Positions 1-9,549 of a stretch of DNA of 64,000 nucleotides are shown one piece after another. The notes under the pieces were generated by a model, which saw only the letters and a list, made by a program, of their open reading frames with translations, did not search any database and was not told the DNA's origin. This DNA comes from Bartonella birtlesii IBS 325 (GTDB lineage: Bacteria > Pseudomonadota > Alphaproteobacteria > Rhizobiales > Rhizobiaceae), in assembly GCF_000273375.1 (NCBI RefSeq), contig NZ_CM001557.1, positions 877,625-941,624 of the forward strand, given 5' to 3'. The position numbers and the translations under genes are program-made. How positions within the stretch are numbered: the first letter of the stretch is position 1; every line of letters begins with the position of its first letter.

Positions 1-1133
1 CGCTTTTACCGTCTGGTTTAGTACGTGGAAAGTTATCTATTATTGGCAATGGGGTTGTCGTTGATCCTCATCATTTCGTTGTAGAATTAAAAAAATTACG
101 TGAACAGGGTATAAAAATTACACCAGAAATTTTGCGTATTGCTGAAAATGCTCCATTGATTCTTTCGTTGCATCGTGATCTTGATGCAATTCGTGAGAGT
201 GGCTTATCGGGTTTAAAAATTGGTACAACAAAGCGTGGTATTGGTCCAGCTTATGAAGATAAAGTAGGGCGTCGTGCTATCCGTGTGATGGATTTGGCGG
301 AAGCGGATACGCTTATGGCTAAAATCGAACGGCTTTTACGACATCATAATGCTTTACGTCGTGGAATGGGTGTTACAGAGATTGCTTCTCAAGCACTTTA
401 TGATGAATTGATGCAAGTAGCTGATGAAATTCTACCCTTTATGGATTGTACGTGGCGTCTTTTAGATGAAAGCGGTCAGATAGGAAAACACGTTCTCTTT
501 GAAGGTGCTCAAGGTGCTTTATTGGATAATGATTTTGGGACTTATCCTTATGTGACATCATCCAATACAGTGGCTGGGCAGGCATGTACCGGCTCAGGTA
601 TGGGGCTTGGATCAATTCATTATGTTTTGGGTATTGCAAAAGCTTATACAACACGTGTTGGAGAAGGGCCATTCCCGACAGAGCAAATAAATGATATTGG
701 TGAATTTCTTGGGATGCGTGGGAAAGAATTTGGTGTTGTAACTGGTAGAAAACGTCGATGTGGTTGGTTTGATGCCGTCTTAGTACGTCAGATGGTAACG
801 ATTTGTGGAATTCAAGGTATAGCGCTGACAAAACTTGATGTTTTAGATGGTTTGGATGAAATTAAAATCTGTATTGGTTATGAGCTTGATGGTAAAAAAA
901 TTGATTATTTACCTTCTTCTATGGGAATACAAGCTCGTGTGAAGCCCATTTATGAAACATTAGAAGGTTGGAAGAAAGCTACAGCACATGCGTTGAGTTG
1001 GAAAGATTTACCAGTGCAGGCTATCAAATATATACGCTATATTGAAGAATTTATTGGTACTCAGGTAGCTTTATTATCCACGAGCCCTGAGCGTGAAGAT
1101 ACAATTCTTATTACTGACCCTTTTGCAAATTAA
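1..1133 (+). CDS. purA: Adenylosuccinate synthetase, 5'-truncated by the window edge
   Basis: PurA joins IMP and aspartate using GTP to make adenylosuccinate, the first committed step from IMP to AMP in the cytoplasm. The reading frame is open from base 3 with no start codon, so about 50 N-terminal residues, including the GTP-binding loop, lie outside the window. Family signatures visible are [33 protein letters not shown] and [13 protein letters not shown], and the C-terminus ends in DPFAN as in many PurA proteins. An in-frame TTG at 132 is internal and should not be taken as the start. It is followed by a membrane protein gene and convergent rpoH, a neighbourhood common in Rhizobiales. The assignment is secure. 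Confidence 0.97.
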   Translation, partial: LLPSGLVRGKLSIIGNGVVVDPHHFVVELKKLREQGIKITPEILRIAENAPLILSLHRDLDAIRESGLSGLKIGTTKRGIGPAYEDKVGRRAIRVMDLAEADTLMAKIERLLRHHNALRRGMGVTEIASQALYDELMQVADEILPFMDCTWRLLDESGQIGKHVLFEGAQGALLDNDFGTYPYVTSSNTVAGQACTGSGMGLGSIHYVLGIAKAYTTRVGEGPFPTEQINDIGEFLGMRGKEFGVVTGRKRRCGWFDAVLVRQMVTICGIQGIALTKLDVLDGLDEIKICIGYELDGKKIDYLPSSMGIQARVKPIYETLEGWKKATAHALSWKDLPVQAIKYIRYIEEFIGTQVALLSTSPEREDTILITDPFAN

Positions 1134-1339
1134 TGATTATTTTGAGAGTGAAGAAGAAATTTAACAGTGAATGAAAGAGAGGTACAAAATAGCATTGTTT
1201 ATTTTTTATATTCATTTTAAACTATCATGGCAGTTATATCAATAGAAATAACAATCAATTTAGAAGGCTAAAATAAAAACGTTTTTAGCTTTACAGCTGG
1301 GACTTCTTTCCTCAGTTTGAGAAAGAGATTATAGAGGAT

Positions 1340-2752
1340 ATGGTAGATTTCGTTGGAATCTTAAAAAAAGCAATTAATGCGCAAAGTAATATTACACCAC
1401 AAGTGCGTAAGAGGATTTATAAACGAGCTATCGAAACATTAGAACGTAAGTTTGTTGCAGCAACAGTACCACAAGCAATGGCAGATGAGCAAAGAAAGAT
1501 TTTGCAAAATGCTATTGCAACTGTTGAAGCAGAATATTTAGCAGTTGAAAAGAAGCTATTTTCTTCAGTGATTGGATGGAATCCTATAGAGGAAATAGAA
1601 AACGACAAGAACATACAAAACTCTATATTACCACAAGGGAATGCTTTTTCAGAAGAAAGTCAGGGGTCTATAAGTTTAAAGGATAACAAGGCATTTAATA
1701 AGCCTTGTGTATCCAGGATACCAAATGCAGAACCTGTCAATATGGAAGCTCATTGGGCTTCTCATTCTTTTGATGAAAAGATGTTGAAAACTTCGCTTGT
1801 AGAAGCTTCTTCGCAAAAAGATAATTCACACATTGTTTCACATATTTTTTCTCAAGCTGTACGTCGTGCTAATCGGTCGTCGAAACGAAGACGTATTGTA
1901 ATAGGTACTGCTGTTGTTGCTAGTTTTGTCGTTTTAACTATTGGTATTTGTTTTGTTGGTGGACGTATATTCCTATCAAATGATCATCAATTATTAGAAG
2001 AAAATTTTCAAGCTTCTCATGCATTTTCAAAAACACTTTCTGTCAAGAGAAAGTTAACGAAACGCTTGTTAGAGGATGGAAGCGAAATTGATGTTGGTTT
2101 AGATCTCACGGCAGATTCTTCGAATGAAGAAGGGATTTCAAAAGTTATTACCAATAATTTGCAGTTAAATGAACAGCCAGGTGAAGCTATTTTTTATCAG
2201 GCGCGTACAGATTATGATGCAGAAAAAGTAGCAATGGGAAGCGCACGTTGGACGCTTGTAAAGGAGTCCCGTGTAGAGGGCGCTCCAGAAGAATCGGCTA
2301 TACAAGGTGATATAACAATTCCAGATGAAGGGTTATCATTACGGCTCATTTTACGTCGTAATACTGATGTATCTTTTCCTGCTGCATATATTCTGGATCT
2401 TGTTTTTATTCCTTCTGATAAATTTTCAGGCCGGGCTATAAGCAGTGTTAAAGCATTAACTTTTAAAGCAAGTGAACATTCCATTGGACAGGTTTTAGCA
2501 AGAACTGTTTCAGCAAAGATTGATGATGATTTTTTTCTTCTTGCATTGAGCGGAAATCGTCCGTTTCTTGATAGGAATTTACAATTGATGCGAGAATTGG
2601 ATTGGATGCGTTTAGTGTTAACGGATAAAAATGGACGTATAAATGAATTAACTTTTGCAAAAGGACGAACAGGTGAGTCTATTTTTAATGAAGTTATTGG
2701 ACAATGGCTTGCGCAACCAGATAAATTAACAGCTCTTGACCCCCAAAAATAA
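1340..2752 (+). CDS. Conserved membrane-anchored protein of unknown function
   Basis: A 470-residue protein I cannot assign to a named function. Residues 1-60 look helical and charged. A stretch of basic residues (about 175-185, rich in Arg and Lys) precedes one hydrophobic segment at about 186-208, so it is probably a single-pass inner-membrane protein. The N-terminal half would be cytoplasmic and the C-terminal half, about 260 residues, periplasmic. The C-terminal part is rich in beta-like segments. It lies between purA and convergent rpoH, the place where rhizobial genomes usually carry a hypothetical membrane protein. Starting at ATG 1340 leaves a purine-rich stretch (GAGAAAGAG, AGAGGA) just upstream. 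The gene is intact, with codon use like its neighbours. Confidence 0.8.
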   Translation: MVDFVGILKKAINAQSNITPQVRKRIYKRAIETLERKFVAATVPQAMADEQRKILQNAIATVEAEYLAVEKKLFSSVIGWNPIEEIENDKNIQNSILPQGNAFSEESQGSISLKDNKAFNKPCVSRIPNAEPVNMEAHWASHSFDEKMLKTSLVEASSQKDNSHIVSHIFSQAVRRANRSSKRRRIVIGTAVVASFVVLTIGICFVGGRIFLSNDHQLLEENFQASHAFSKTLSVKRKLTKRLLEDGSEIDVGLDLTADSSNEEGISKVITNNLQLNEQPGEAIFYQARTDYDAEKVAMGSARWTLVKESRVEGAPEESAIQGDITIPDEGLSLRLILRRNTDVSFPAAYILDLVFIPSDKFSGRAISSVKALTFKASEHSIGQVLARTVSAKIDDDFFLLALSGNRPFLDRNLQLMRELDWMRLVLTDKNGRINELTFAKGRTGESIFNEVIGQWLAQPDKLTALDPQK

Positions 2753-2894
2753 CACATCTAATAGAAGCCTACGAAAAGAACTTCTACCCTCAGAAAGGCT
2801 CTTTAAATCGACCAAAAAATATAGAGCCAAAAAATTTGCTTTTTTTCCCTTACAGGAATGTACAAACAATTGACTCTATCTTGATTTTAAGATT

Positions 2895-3779
2895 CTACAT
2901 TTGATTTTGAGATAAAGCAGACATTTGAATAGAATTTTGTACTTTTTCAAAAGCGCGCATTTCAATTTGTCTTACACGTTCTCGACTAATATTAAATTCG
3001 TTTGAGAGCTCTTCTAGCGTTAGTGGATTATCGCTTAAGCGACGCGCTTTGAATATACGCTTTTCACGTTCATTCAGGTTATCCATAGCATTTGTAAGCA
3101 TAGAACGACGATTTTCCAATTCACTTTGTTCAATCAAAGTCTGTTCTTGATTATGGGATTCATCTATCAACCAATCTTGCCATTCACCATTCTCACCTGC
3201 TTTTGTACGAAGAGGTGCATTGAGTGAAGTATCTCCCCCAAGTCGGCGGTTCATTGAAACGACTTCATCTTCTGTGACATTTAATTTAGTTGCAATTTCT
3301 TTTACTTGCTTCCCATTAAGATCACCACTGTCAAGGACTTGAAGCTTACTTTTTAATTTACGAAGATTGAAAAACAAGCGTTTTTGATTGGCTGTTGTTC
3401 CTATTTTTACCAAACTCCAAGATCGCAATACATATTCTTGTATTGAGGCTTTAATCCACCATATAGCATAGGTTGCAAGCCTAAACCCCCGTTCTGGTTC
3501 AAAACGTTTAACAGCTTGCATAAGCCCAATATTACCTTCCGATATAACTTCTCCAATAGGTAACCCATAACCTCGATACCCCATTGCGATTTTAGCTACA
3601 AGGCGTAAGTGACTGGTTACCAATCTATGCGCAGCTTTTAAATCATTGTGTTTACGATAACGTTGAGCCAACATATACTCTTCTTTTGGTTCAAGCATTG
3701 GAAAACGACGAACCTCTTCTAGGTAACGATTCAATCCCCCGTCACCTGTTGTCACTGATAGCAAATTCATATGGGCCAT
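2895..3779 (-). CDS. rpoH: RNA polymerase heat-shock sigma factor (sigma-32)
   Basis: This sigma-70-family factor of 294 residues directs RNA polymerase to heat-shock promoters. Region 2 is clear around residues 50-125 (GLMQAVKRFEPERGFRLATY, then AIWWIKASIQEYVLRSW). The diagnostic RpoH box QKRLFFNLR is at 132-140, which separates it from RpoD. A region 4 helix-turn-helix follows at about 253-281 (LEELSNEFNISRERVRQIE). The start is ATG 3779, preceded on the minus strand by a strong AGGAGG ribosome site. It is probably followed by nothing co-transcribed, since the plus-strand gene at 1340 ends facing it. rluD lies just upstream on the same strand, a common rhizobial pairing. Rhizobiales often have two rpoH paralogues, and which one this is cannot be told here. 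Confidence 0.95.
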   Translation of the reverse strand: MAHMNLLSVTTGDGGLNRYLEEVRRFPMLEPKEEYMLAQRYRKHNDLKAAHRLVTSHLRLVAKIAMGYRGYGLPIGEVISEGNIGLMQAVKRFEPERGFRLATYAIWWIKASIQEYVLRSWSLVKIGTTANQKRLFFNLRKLKSKLQVLDSGDLNGKQVKEIATKLNVTEDEVVSMNRRLGGDTSLNAPLRTKAGENGEWQDWLIDESHNQEQTLIEQSELENRRSMLTNAMDNLNEREKRIFKARRLSDNPLTLEELSNEFNISRERVRQIEMRAFEKVQNSIQMSALSQNQM

Positions 3780-3926
3780 ATAGCACCCTCCTTTTATGTG
3801 AATTCCCTAATAAGGCAAATTCTATTTCAAGATATTATAAACACTTCTCAAACCTCATTCTAGCATAATTTTCAATTTTGTTCAAAAAAGATATTTTATT
3901 GTGAAATCTTGAAAAGACGAAAAGTT

Positions 3927-4931
3927 TCAATTTATTTTTTTTAAATATTTAATAAGTGCAGCCATATCTTGAGGGAGAGGTGAAGAAAAAGACATAACTT
4001 TACTTGTAGCTGGATGTTCAAAAGTTAGGCTAGTTGCATGGAGTGCTTGCCGGTTGAATTGGTCGATTGCATTCTTAATAATGGGATTAAGCATGTTGGA
4101 TTTTGTTTTAAAAGCGTTTCCATAAACAGGATCACCTATAAGTGGGTGTCCGATATGTGCCATATGAACACGGATTTGATGTGTACGTCCAGTTTCCAGA
4201 CGGCATTCTATAAGGCTAGCAACAGGTGTTGTATCTGCATAAGTTCCATATTTTTCTAGAAGAGAAAAATGTGTAACAGCATGGCGAGCATAAGCATGTT
4301 GGTTATGGACAACAGCTTGTTTTATTCGGTTATAAGGAGAACGACCAAGTGATGCATCAATGGTCCAAATATTGCGGTGCGGTATCCCCCAAATCAAGGC
4401 GTGATAACGTCGATCTAATGCACTGGTGCGTCCATGGTCAGAAAATTGGGCGCTAAGGCTTTTATGAGCAAAGTCATTTTTAGCGACGACCATAACGCCA
4501 CTTGTATTTTTATCAAGACGGTGGACAATGCCAGGACGCTTAACACCGCCAATCCCAGACAAACTATTACCACAGTGATGGATAAGAGCATTTACTAATG
4601 TTCCAGTCCAATTGCCATTGCCAGGATGAACAACAAGACCAGCTGGTTTATTGATAACAATAACATCATTATCTTCAAAGAGAATATCTAATATAATAGC
4701 TTCACCACAAGGTTCTGCATCACGCAGAATAGGCATTGCCAATTCAATGATTTGGTTGGGTTTTAATTTTGTTTTTGGCTCCCTTATAAGTTGGCCATCA
4801 ACTTTAAGATAGCCTTCACGGATAAGGTTTTGTAAACGTGAACGCGACAACGCATTATGATATTGCTTAGCAAGCCACTGATCAAGCCTTTTCCCGAGAG
4901 CACCTTCATCTGTTATTTGCCGTGTTACCAT
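3927..4931 (-). CDS. rluD: 23S rRNA pseudouridine synthase, RluD/RluA family
   Basis: This 334-residue enzyme isomerises uridine to pseudouridine in RNA, probably in helix 69 of 23S rRNA. An S4-like RNA-binding domain occupies about residues 12-60 (LGKRLDQWLAKQY, SRLQNLIREGYLKVDG). The catalytic domain carries the RluA-family motif HRLDKNTSGVMVVAK with catalytic Asp at about 140, and later RLETGRTHQIRVHMAHIGHP. Length and domain order fit RluD better than the shorter RluA or RluC-only forms, but the exact uridine target is inferred. It is transcribed in the same direction as rpoH and sits upstream of it with a gap of about 150 bases, a conserved rhizobial pairing. Confidence 0.9.
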   Translation of the reverse strand: MVTRQITDEGALGKRLDQWLAKQYHNALSRSRLQNLIREGYLKVDGQLIREPKTKLKPNQIIELAMPILRDAEPCGEAIILDILFEDNDVIVINKPAGLVVHPGNGNWTGTLVNALIHHCGNSLSGIGGVKRPGIVHRLDKNTSGVMVVAKNDFAHKSLSAQFSDHGRTSALDRRYHALIWGIPHRNIWTIDASLGRSPYNRIKQAVVHNQHAYARHAVTHFSLLEKYGTYADTTPVASLIECRLETGRTHQIRVHMAHIGHPLIGDPVYGNAFKTKSNMLNPIIKNAIDQFNRQALHATSLTFEHPATSKVMSFSSPLPQDMAALIKYLKKIN

Positions 4932-4962
4932 ATGATTCCTATTAATTTTTTAATAAGATTCT

Positions 4963-6393
4963 CTACCAGTATGAGATTGCTTTGGTATCAAGAAATTCTT
5001 TAATTCCCCAGCGACCGCCTTCACGTGCACGTCCGGAAAATTTTACGCCTCCAAAATAACTTCCCTTGGGTAATCCATATCCGTTAACTTCTACCATGCC
5101 AGAGCGTAATTGTGTGGCAACGCGGCGACATTTGTTACGATCTTGTGATTGTATATAATTTGTCAGACCATATTCGGTGTCGTTTGCCAAGGCTATGGCT
5201 TCATCTTCTGTATTAAAGGAAAGAATTGAGAGAACTGGACCAAAGATTTCTTCTCGAAAAATACGCATATGGGGCTTTACATGAGCAAAGACTGTTGGAC
5301 GGACATAGTAACCGCGCTCTCTTTCCATTGGTAAACCCGTTCCACCTGCAATAAGAGTTGCGCCTTCATCAATTCCAGATTGGATAAGATCTTGAATTTT
5401 GTTGTATTGTTGTCTTGAAACGACTGGGCCAATATGATTTCCTGCTTGGTAGCTTGGGCCTACTTTTGTTTTTTCAGCAATATCTTTGGCTGTTTTAATA
5501 GCTAGCTCATAGACGCTTTGTTCCACAAGCATACGTGTTGGTGCATTACAGCTTTGTCCACTATTATAAAAGCAGTGTCGTACACCACGTTGAATAGCGT
5601 CTGTATCGGCATCAGCAAAGATAATATTCGCACCTTTACCACCCAGTTCCAGACAGACTCGTTTTAAAGTGTTGCTGGCATTTTTAGAAATATCTTTTCC
5701 TGCTCTGGTTGATCCAGTAAAACTGATCATTTCCAGATCTGGATGGGCTGAAAGGTAAGCACCAACATTAGCGCCATCACCATTGATTAAATTAAAAACA
5801 CCAGCAGGTAAAGCAGCTTCATCTAAAATTTCAGCAAAAAGCATAGCAGAAAGAGGCGCAATTTCAGAGGGTTTTAACACCATAGTACAACCAGCCAACA
5901 GAGCAGGGATAACTTTCAAAGTCACTTGGTTCATAGGCCAATTCCATGGAGTAATCAAGCCTACAACACCGATAGGATCATAGTGAAGAATCGCTTGCTC
6001 ATTTCCTTCTATTAAAACTTCTTGGAATGAAAACTCTTTGTAAGCTTTGATAAAGTTGCGAATATGAGAACTACCGGTTGCGGTTTGCGCATTGAGTGCC
6101 ATATCAATGGGTGCTCCCATTTCCATTGAAATGGTTTTTGCCATATCATTTGAGCGTTTTTCATAGATTTCCAAAATTTTTTCAACAAATTCAAGACGCT
6201 CATAAGGCAGAGTTGTTTTCCAAGTTTGGAAAGCTACTTTAGCAGCGTTAATGGCTTTATCTGCATCTTTTGTGTTGCCAAGGCTAATAATAGCACAGGC
6301 TTCTTCTGTTGATGGATCAATGACGTGGAAATCATTAGGAGTGCTTGGATCATCCCATAGACCATTGATATAAAATTTCCGCTTATTCAACAT
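4963..6393 (-). CDS. NAD(P)-dependent aldehyde dehydrogenase family protein
   Basis: This 476-residue enzyme oxidises an aldehyde to the acid with NAD(P)+. The family fingerprint is complete: PWNWP with the oxyanion Asn at about 151, ISFTGSTRAGK for coenzyme binding, LELGGKG with general base Glu at about 249, GQSCNAPTR with nucleophile Cys at about 282, and EEIFGPVLSI near residue 400. The substrate cannot be read from the sequence; rhizobial relatives are annotated simply as aldehyde dehydrogenase. It ends about 30 bases before rluD on the same strand and may be co-transcribed. The start is ATG 6393. The gene is intact. Confidence 0.9.
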   Translation of the reverse strand: MLNKRKFYINGLWDDPSTPNDFHVIDPSTEEACAIISLGNTKDADKAINAAKVAFQTWKTTLPYERLEFVEKILEIYEKRSNDMAKTISMEMGAPIDMALNAQTATGSSHIRNFIKAYKEFSFQEVLIEGNEQAILHYDPIGVVGLITPWNWPMNQVTLKVIPALLAGCTMVLKPSEIAPLSAMLFAEILDEAALPAGVFNLINGDGANVGAYLSAHPDLEMISFTGSTRAGKDISKNASNTLKRVCLELGGKGANIIFADADTDAIQRGVRHCFYNSGQSCNAPTRMLVEQSVYELAIKTAKDIAEKTKVGPSYQAGNHIGPVVSRQQYNKIQDLIQSGIDEGATLIAGGTGLPMERERGYYVRPTVFAHVKPHMRIFREEIFGPVLSILSFNTEDEAIALANDTEYGLTNYIQSQDRNKCRRVATQLRSGMVEVNGYGLPKGSYFGGVKFSGRAREGGRWGIKEFLDTKAISYW

Positions 6394-6807
6394 GATTTAT
6401 TCCCTATTTTTATGTTTTAAAATTTTGTTTCATTTAAGCCTTTTTGAATAAGGATAACAAGGATAATCTTATTTACAAATAAAAGAAATGAGATTGTTTT
6501 ATGATAACATGAAAAGTGAGAAGAGGGCTGTTTATGCTACCTGTTTGTATTATTTGCACGAGATTTTTCTATAAAAATTGAGAGGGAAAGAGAATAATGG
6601 ATGTTTTTATAGAATATAGTTGCATGACGTTAGGATCGTTACAATGTGTTCCATAAATGTGGAAAGACTATCATGAAGAAGAATTATAGCATTATTTTTT
6701 GTTAAAAAATCACAGTTAGCAAAAGGTTATTAACCTTCATACTATAGTCTCTATGCATTCTTTTTGAAGAAGCAATTGTTCTCATTGTTATAAGTTTGTT
6801 GGATACC
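6394..6807. other. Intergenic region, divergent promoters expected
   Basis: About 410 bases separate the divergently transcribed aldehyde dehydrogenase and ftsK-like genes. The stretch is A+T-rich and must hold promoters for both. I saw no convincing small gene. A short inverted repeat (TTTTTTGTTAAAAAA near 6695) could form a weak hairpin. Confidence 0.4.
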
Positions 6808-9329
6808 ATGCATAATTCGAAGACAAAATCTGTTTCTACGCGTTCTTTTTCTGATGAGAATACACAACAAAGTACATCAGAAGAGAATTCATCACTCAAG
6901 ATTGCTGAAATATTTTCTTATCCGGAAGTATGGAAAAAGGCATTCACTCTTGGAAAAAACGTGCGTTTTACGCGAACACCAGAAGTTGAGATTTTACGTC
7001 GTCGCCTAGAAACAGATCCAATCTTCGCAAAACAATTTAAAGTTTTTACAAAAAAGAGCATAAAAACATTACAAACATTATAGACTATAATGAGAACACA
7101 ACCAATTCTCCTTCAACAAAAAAGGTCATTAATCCTCAATCAATAGAAAATAAGACATCAATTTGTCGTGCAACGGTTTTGAAGCAATTATCACAGCAAG
7201 TTATTCGTAAGCCATTTGGCGAGAAAAAAGAGGAACATAAATTACTAAGAGAAAATGTGGTGCAAAAAACAAAGCCTGTTTTGCATCTTTCTGATGACGC
7301 ATTTTTTGAGTGTGGATTCTTTATGTCAGAGAAGATTGATGCTAAAATTTCAGAAGAGGATATAACATCGATTGATGGTATAAATAATGAGATTGCATAC
7401 GATGCTGCTGTTAGCTTTGAGGAATCAATTACTGCTCTTTATCGTATTCTTGAATATCGCTTCCCACAATTCTACGATTCCATTACCTCAGAATCTCCTG
7501 CGGAGCAGTTAAGAGGGAGTGAGCAAACTTCTAAGTTAATACATTCAAAGAATGCTACTGTTGAAGAAGCTAAAACCTGTCGTTCTAAGTTTGTTGTTAA
7601 AGATTCTACTGAGAGATTTGCTGAAGAAAAAACGAAGGAGCCCAAAACCATCAGAAATATTACTGATAGTACAACAGAAGTTACTGCCAAGAATTCAGAA
7701 AATTTTTCTATAATGAAATTAAAAAGTAAAGTCTTTCTATCTACTCGTACATCGTTAGGCAATTATGATTCTACTTTTACATCAAACACTCAATCTTTTA
7801 ATAATGGTACTTATGAATTTCCTCCGATTGATTTGTTGCAAGAACCTACTTTTCACGAAAGCACTATAATTTCGCAGGAAAGTTTAGAGTGTGGTGCTGG
7901 GCTTTTGGAAAGTGTTTTGGAAGATTTTGGCATTAAGGGTGAAATTATCCATGTTCATCCAGGGCCTGTGGTAACAATGTATGAATTTGAGCCTGCAGCT
8001 GGAGTAAAATCATCACGAGTTATTAATCTTTCTGATGATATTGCTCGTTCTATGTCCGCTATTTCTACACGTGTTGCTGTGATCCCTGGACGCAATGTGA
8101 TTGGGATTGAGTTGCCAAATGCGGTTCGTGAAACCGTTTATCTAAGAGAGTTAATCCAAACAAGTTCTTTTCGTGAAAGCCAATTTAAATTAGCTCTTGC
8201 TTTAGGAAAGGGTATTAATGGTGAGCCTGTCATTGCAGAATTAGCGAAAATGCCTCATTTACTGGTTGCAGGAACAACAGGGTCAGGAAAATCGGTTGCG
8301 ATTAATACAATGATTTTATCAATTCTTTATCGAATGACACCACAGCAGTGTCGTTTGATCATGGTTGACCCTAAAATGCTAGAACTTTCTGTTTATGATG
8401 GTATTCCACATCTTTTAACACCTGTTGTGACGGACCCTAAAAAAGCAGTAACAGCTTTAAAATGGGCAGTTCGTGAAATGGAAGAGCGTTATCGCAAAAT
8501 GGCTAAATTGGGTGTACGTAATATTGATGGTTTTAATGCCCGTGTCACGCTTGCAGCACAAAAAGGTGAAACGATTATGTGTACTGTACAGTCAGGCTTT
8601 GATAAGGAAAGTGGAGAAATGCTTTATCATGAAGAGGCAATGGATCTAACACAACTTCCTTATATCGTTGTGATTGTTGATGAGATGGCTGATCTCATGA
8701 TGGTTGCAGGTAAAGAAATTGAAAATGCCATTCAGCGTTTAGCACAAATGGCACGTGCGGCGGGTATTCATCTTATTATGGCCACACAGCGCCCTTCCGT
8801 TGATGTTATTACAGGTACGATTAAAGCAAATTTTCCGACTCGTATTTCTTTTCAAGTAACATCAAAAATAGATAGTCGTACGATTTTAGGGGAACAAGGA
8901 GCTGAAACACTTTTGGGGCAGGGGGATATGCTTCACATGGTAGGCGGTGGGCGCATCGTACGCGTTCATGGACCACTTGTATCTGATGAAGAAGTTGAAT
9001 CCATTGTAGCACATCTTAAAATGCAAGGGAAGCCTGATTATTTAGCAACGGTAACAGATAGTGAAGACGATAACAAAGAGAATGAATCTGCGGATTCAAG
9101 TATTGGAAATTTTACAGAAGGAAATCTCGATGAGGATGGTGATGAACTTTATACGCAGGCTGTGAAGATTGTCATGCGTGATAAAAAATGTTCAACATCT
9201 TATATTCAGCGTCGACTTGCGATTGGTTATAACAAAGCAGCTTCCCTCGTGGAACGCATGGAAGAAGAAGGCATTGTTGGAGCCGCTAATCATGTTGGAA
9301 AACGCGAAATTTTACTCAGTGAAGTATAA
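6808..9329 (+). CDS. ftsK: FtsK/SpoIIIE-family DNA translocase lacking membrane helices, frameshifted near its N-terminus
   Basis: FtsK translocates DNA with ATP and helps chromosome-dimer resolution at division. The motor carries Walker A (GTTGSGKS, bases about 8272-8295), Walker B ([13 protein letters not shown]), the downstream [12 protein letters not shown] segment and a C-terminal winged-helix gamma domain (residues from [12 protein letters not shown] to the end). The N-terminus reads from ATG 6808 in one frame and stops at 7083. The frame holding the motor is open from 7041. The two overlap, and an A6 run at 7050-7055 (A AAA AAG) is where a one-base step back joins them, giving about 840 residues. 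No transmembrane segments are visible in the N-terminal part, unlike classical FtsK. Function survives only if the frame break is artefactual or recoded; otherwise the long second frame from 7179 could start internally. Confidence 0.85.
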
Positions 9330-9411
9330 TAACAAGCAAGACAGCTTTAAATGCATGATTTTAAAAATGGTGAATGATTGTTCTTTTTAAAGTTAATGCT
9401 TGTTTTATTTT

Positions 9412-9444
9412 ATAAGAGCAAGAGCTGCCCTGCTCTTATTTTTA
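9412..9444 (+). terminator. Intrinsic terminator after the ftsK-like gene
   Basis: A 9-base perfect inverted repeat, ATAAGAGCA (9412-9420) and TGCTCTTAT (9431-9439), encloses a 10-base loop and runs directly into a T stretch. This is the standard shape of a Rho-independent terminator. It lies about 80 bases after the stop of the ftsK-like gene and before the kinase gene, so the two are probably separate transcripts. Confidence 0.75.
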
Positions 9445-9549
9445 CTGTAAAACATTAAAAACCTAAAATAGGGGATAAAAAAATAGAGGCAATATTTTGT
9501 ATTAAGGTCACGGCTATGTAGCGTAGAGTGATACAAAGAAGGGTTAAAG

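Noticed and set aside
439..831. 130-codon minus-strand frame inside purA
   Set aside because: It is the antisense of strongly conserved purA coding sequence, with no ribosome site or family match.
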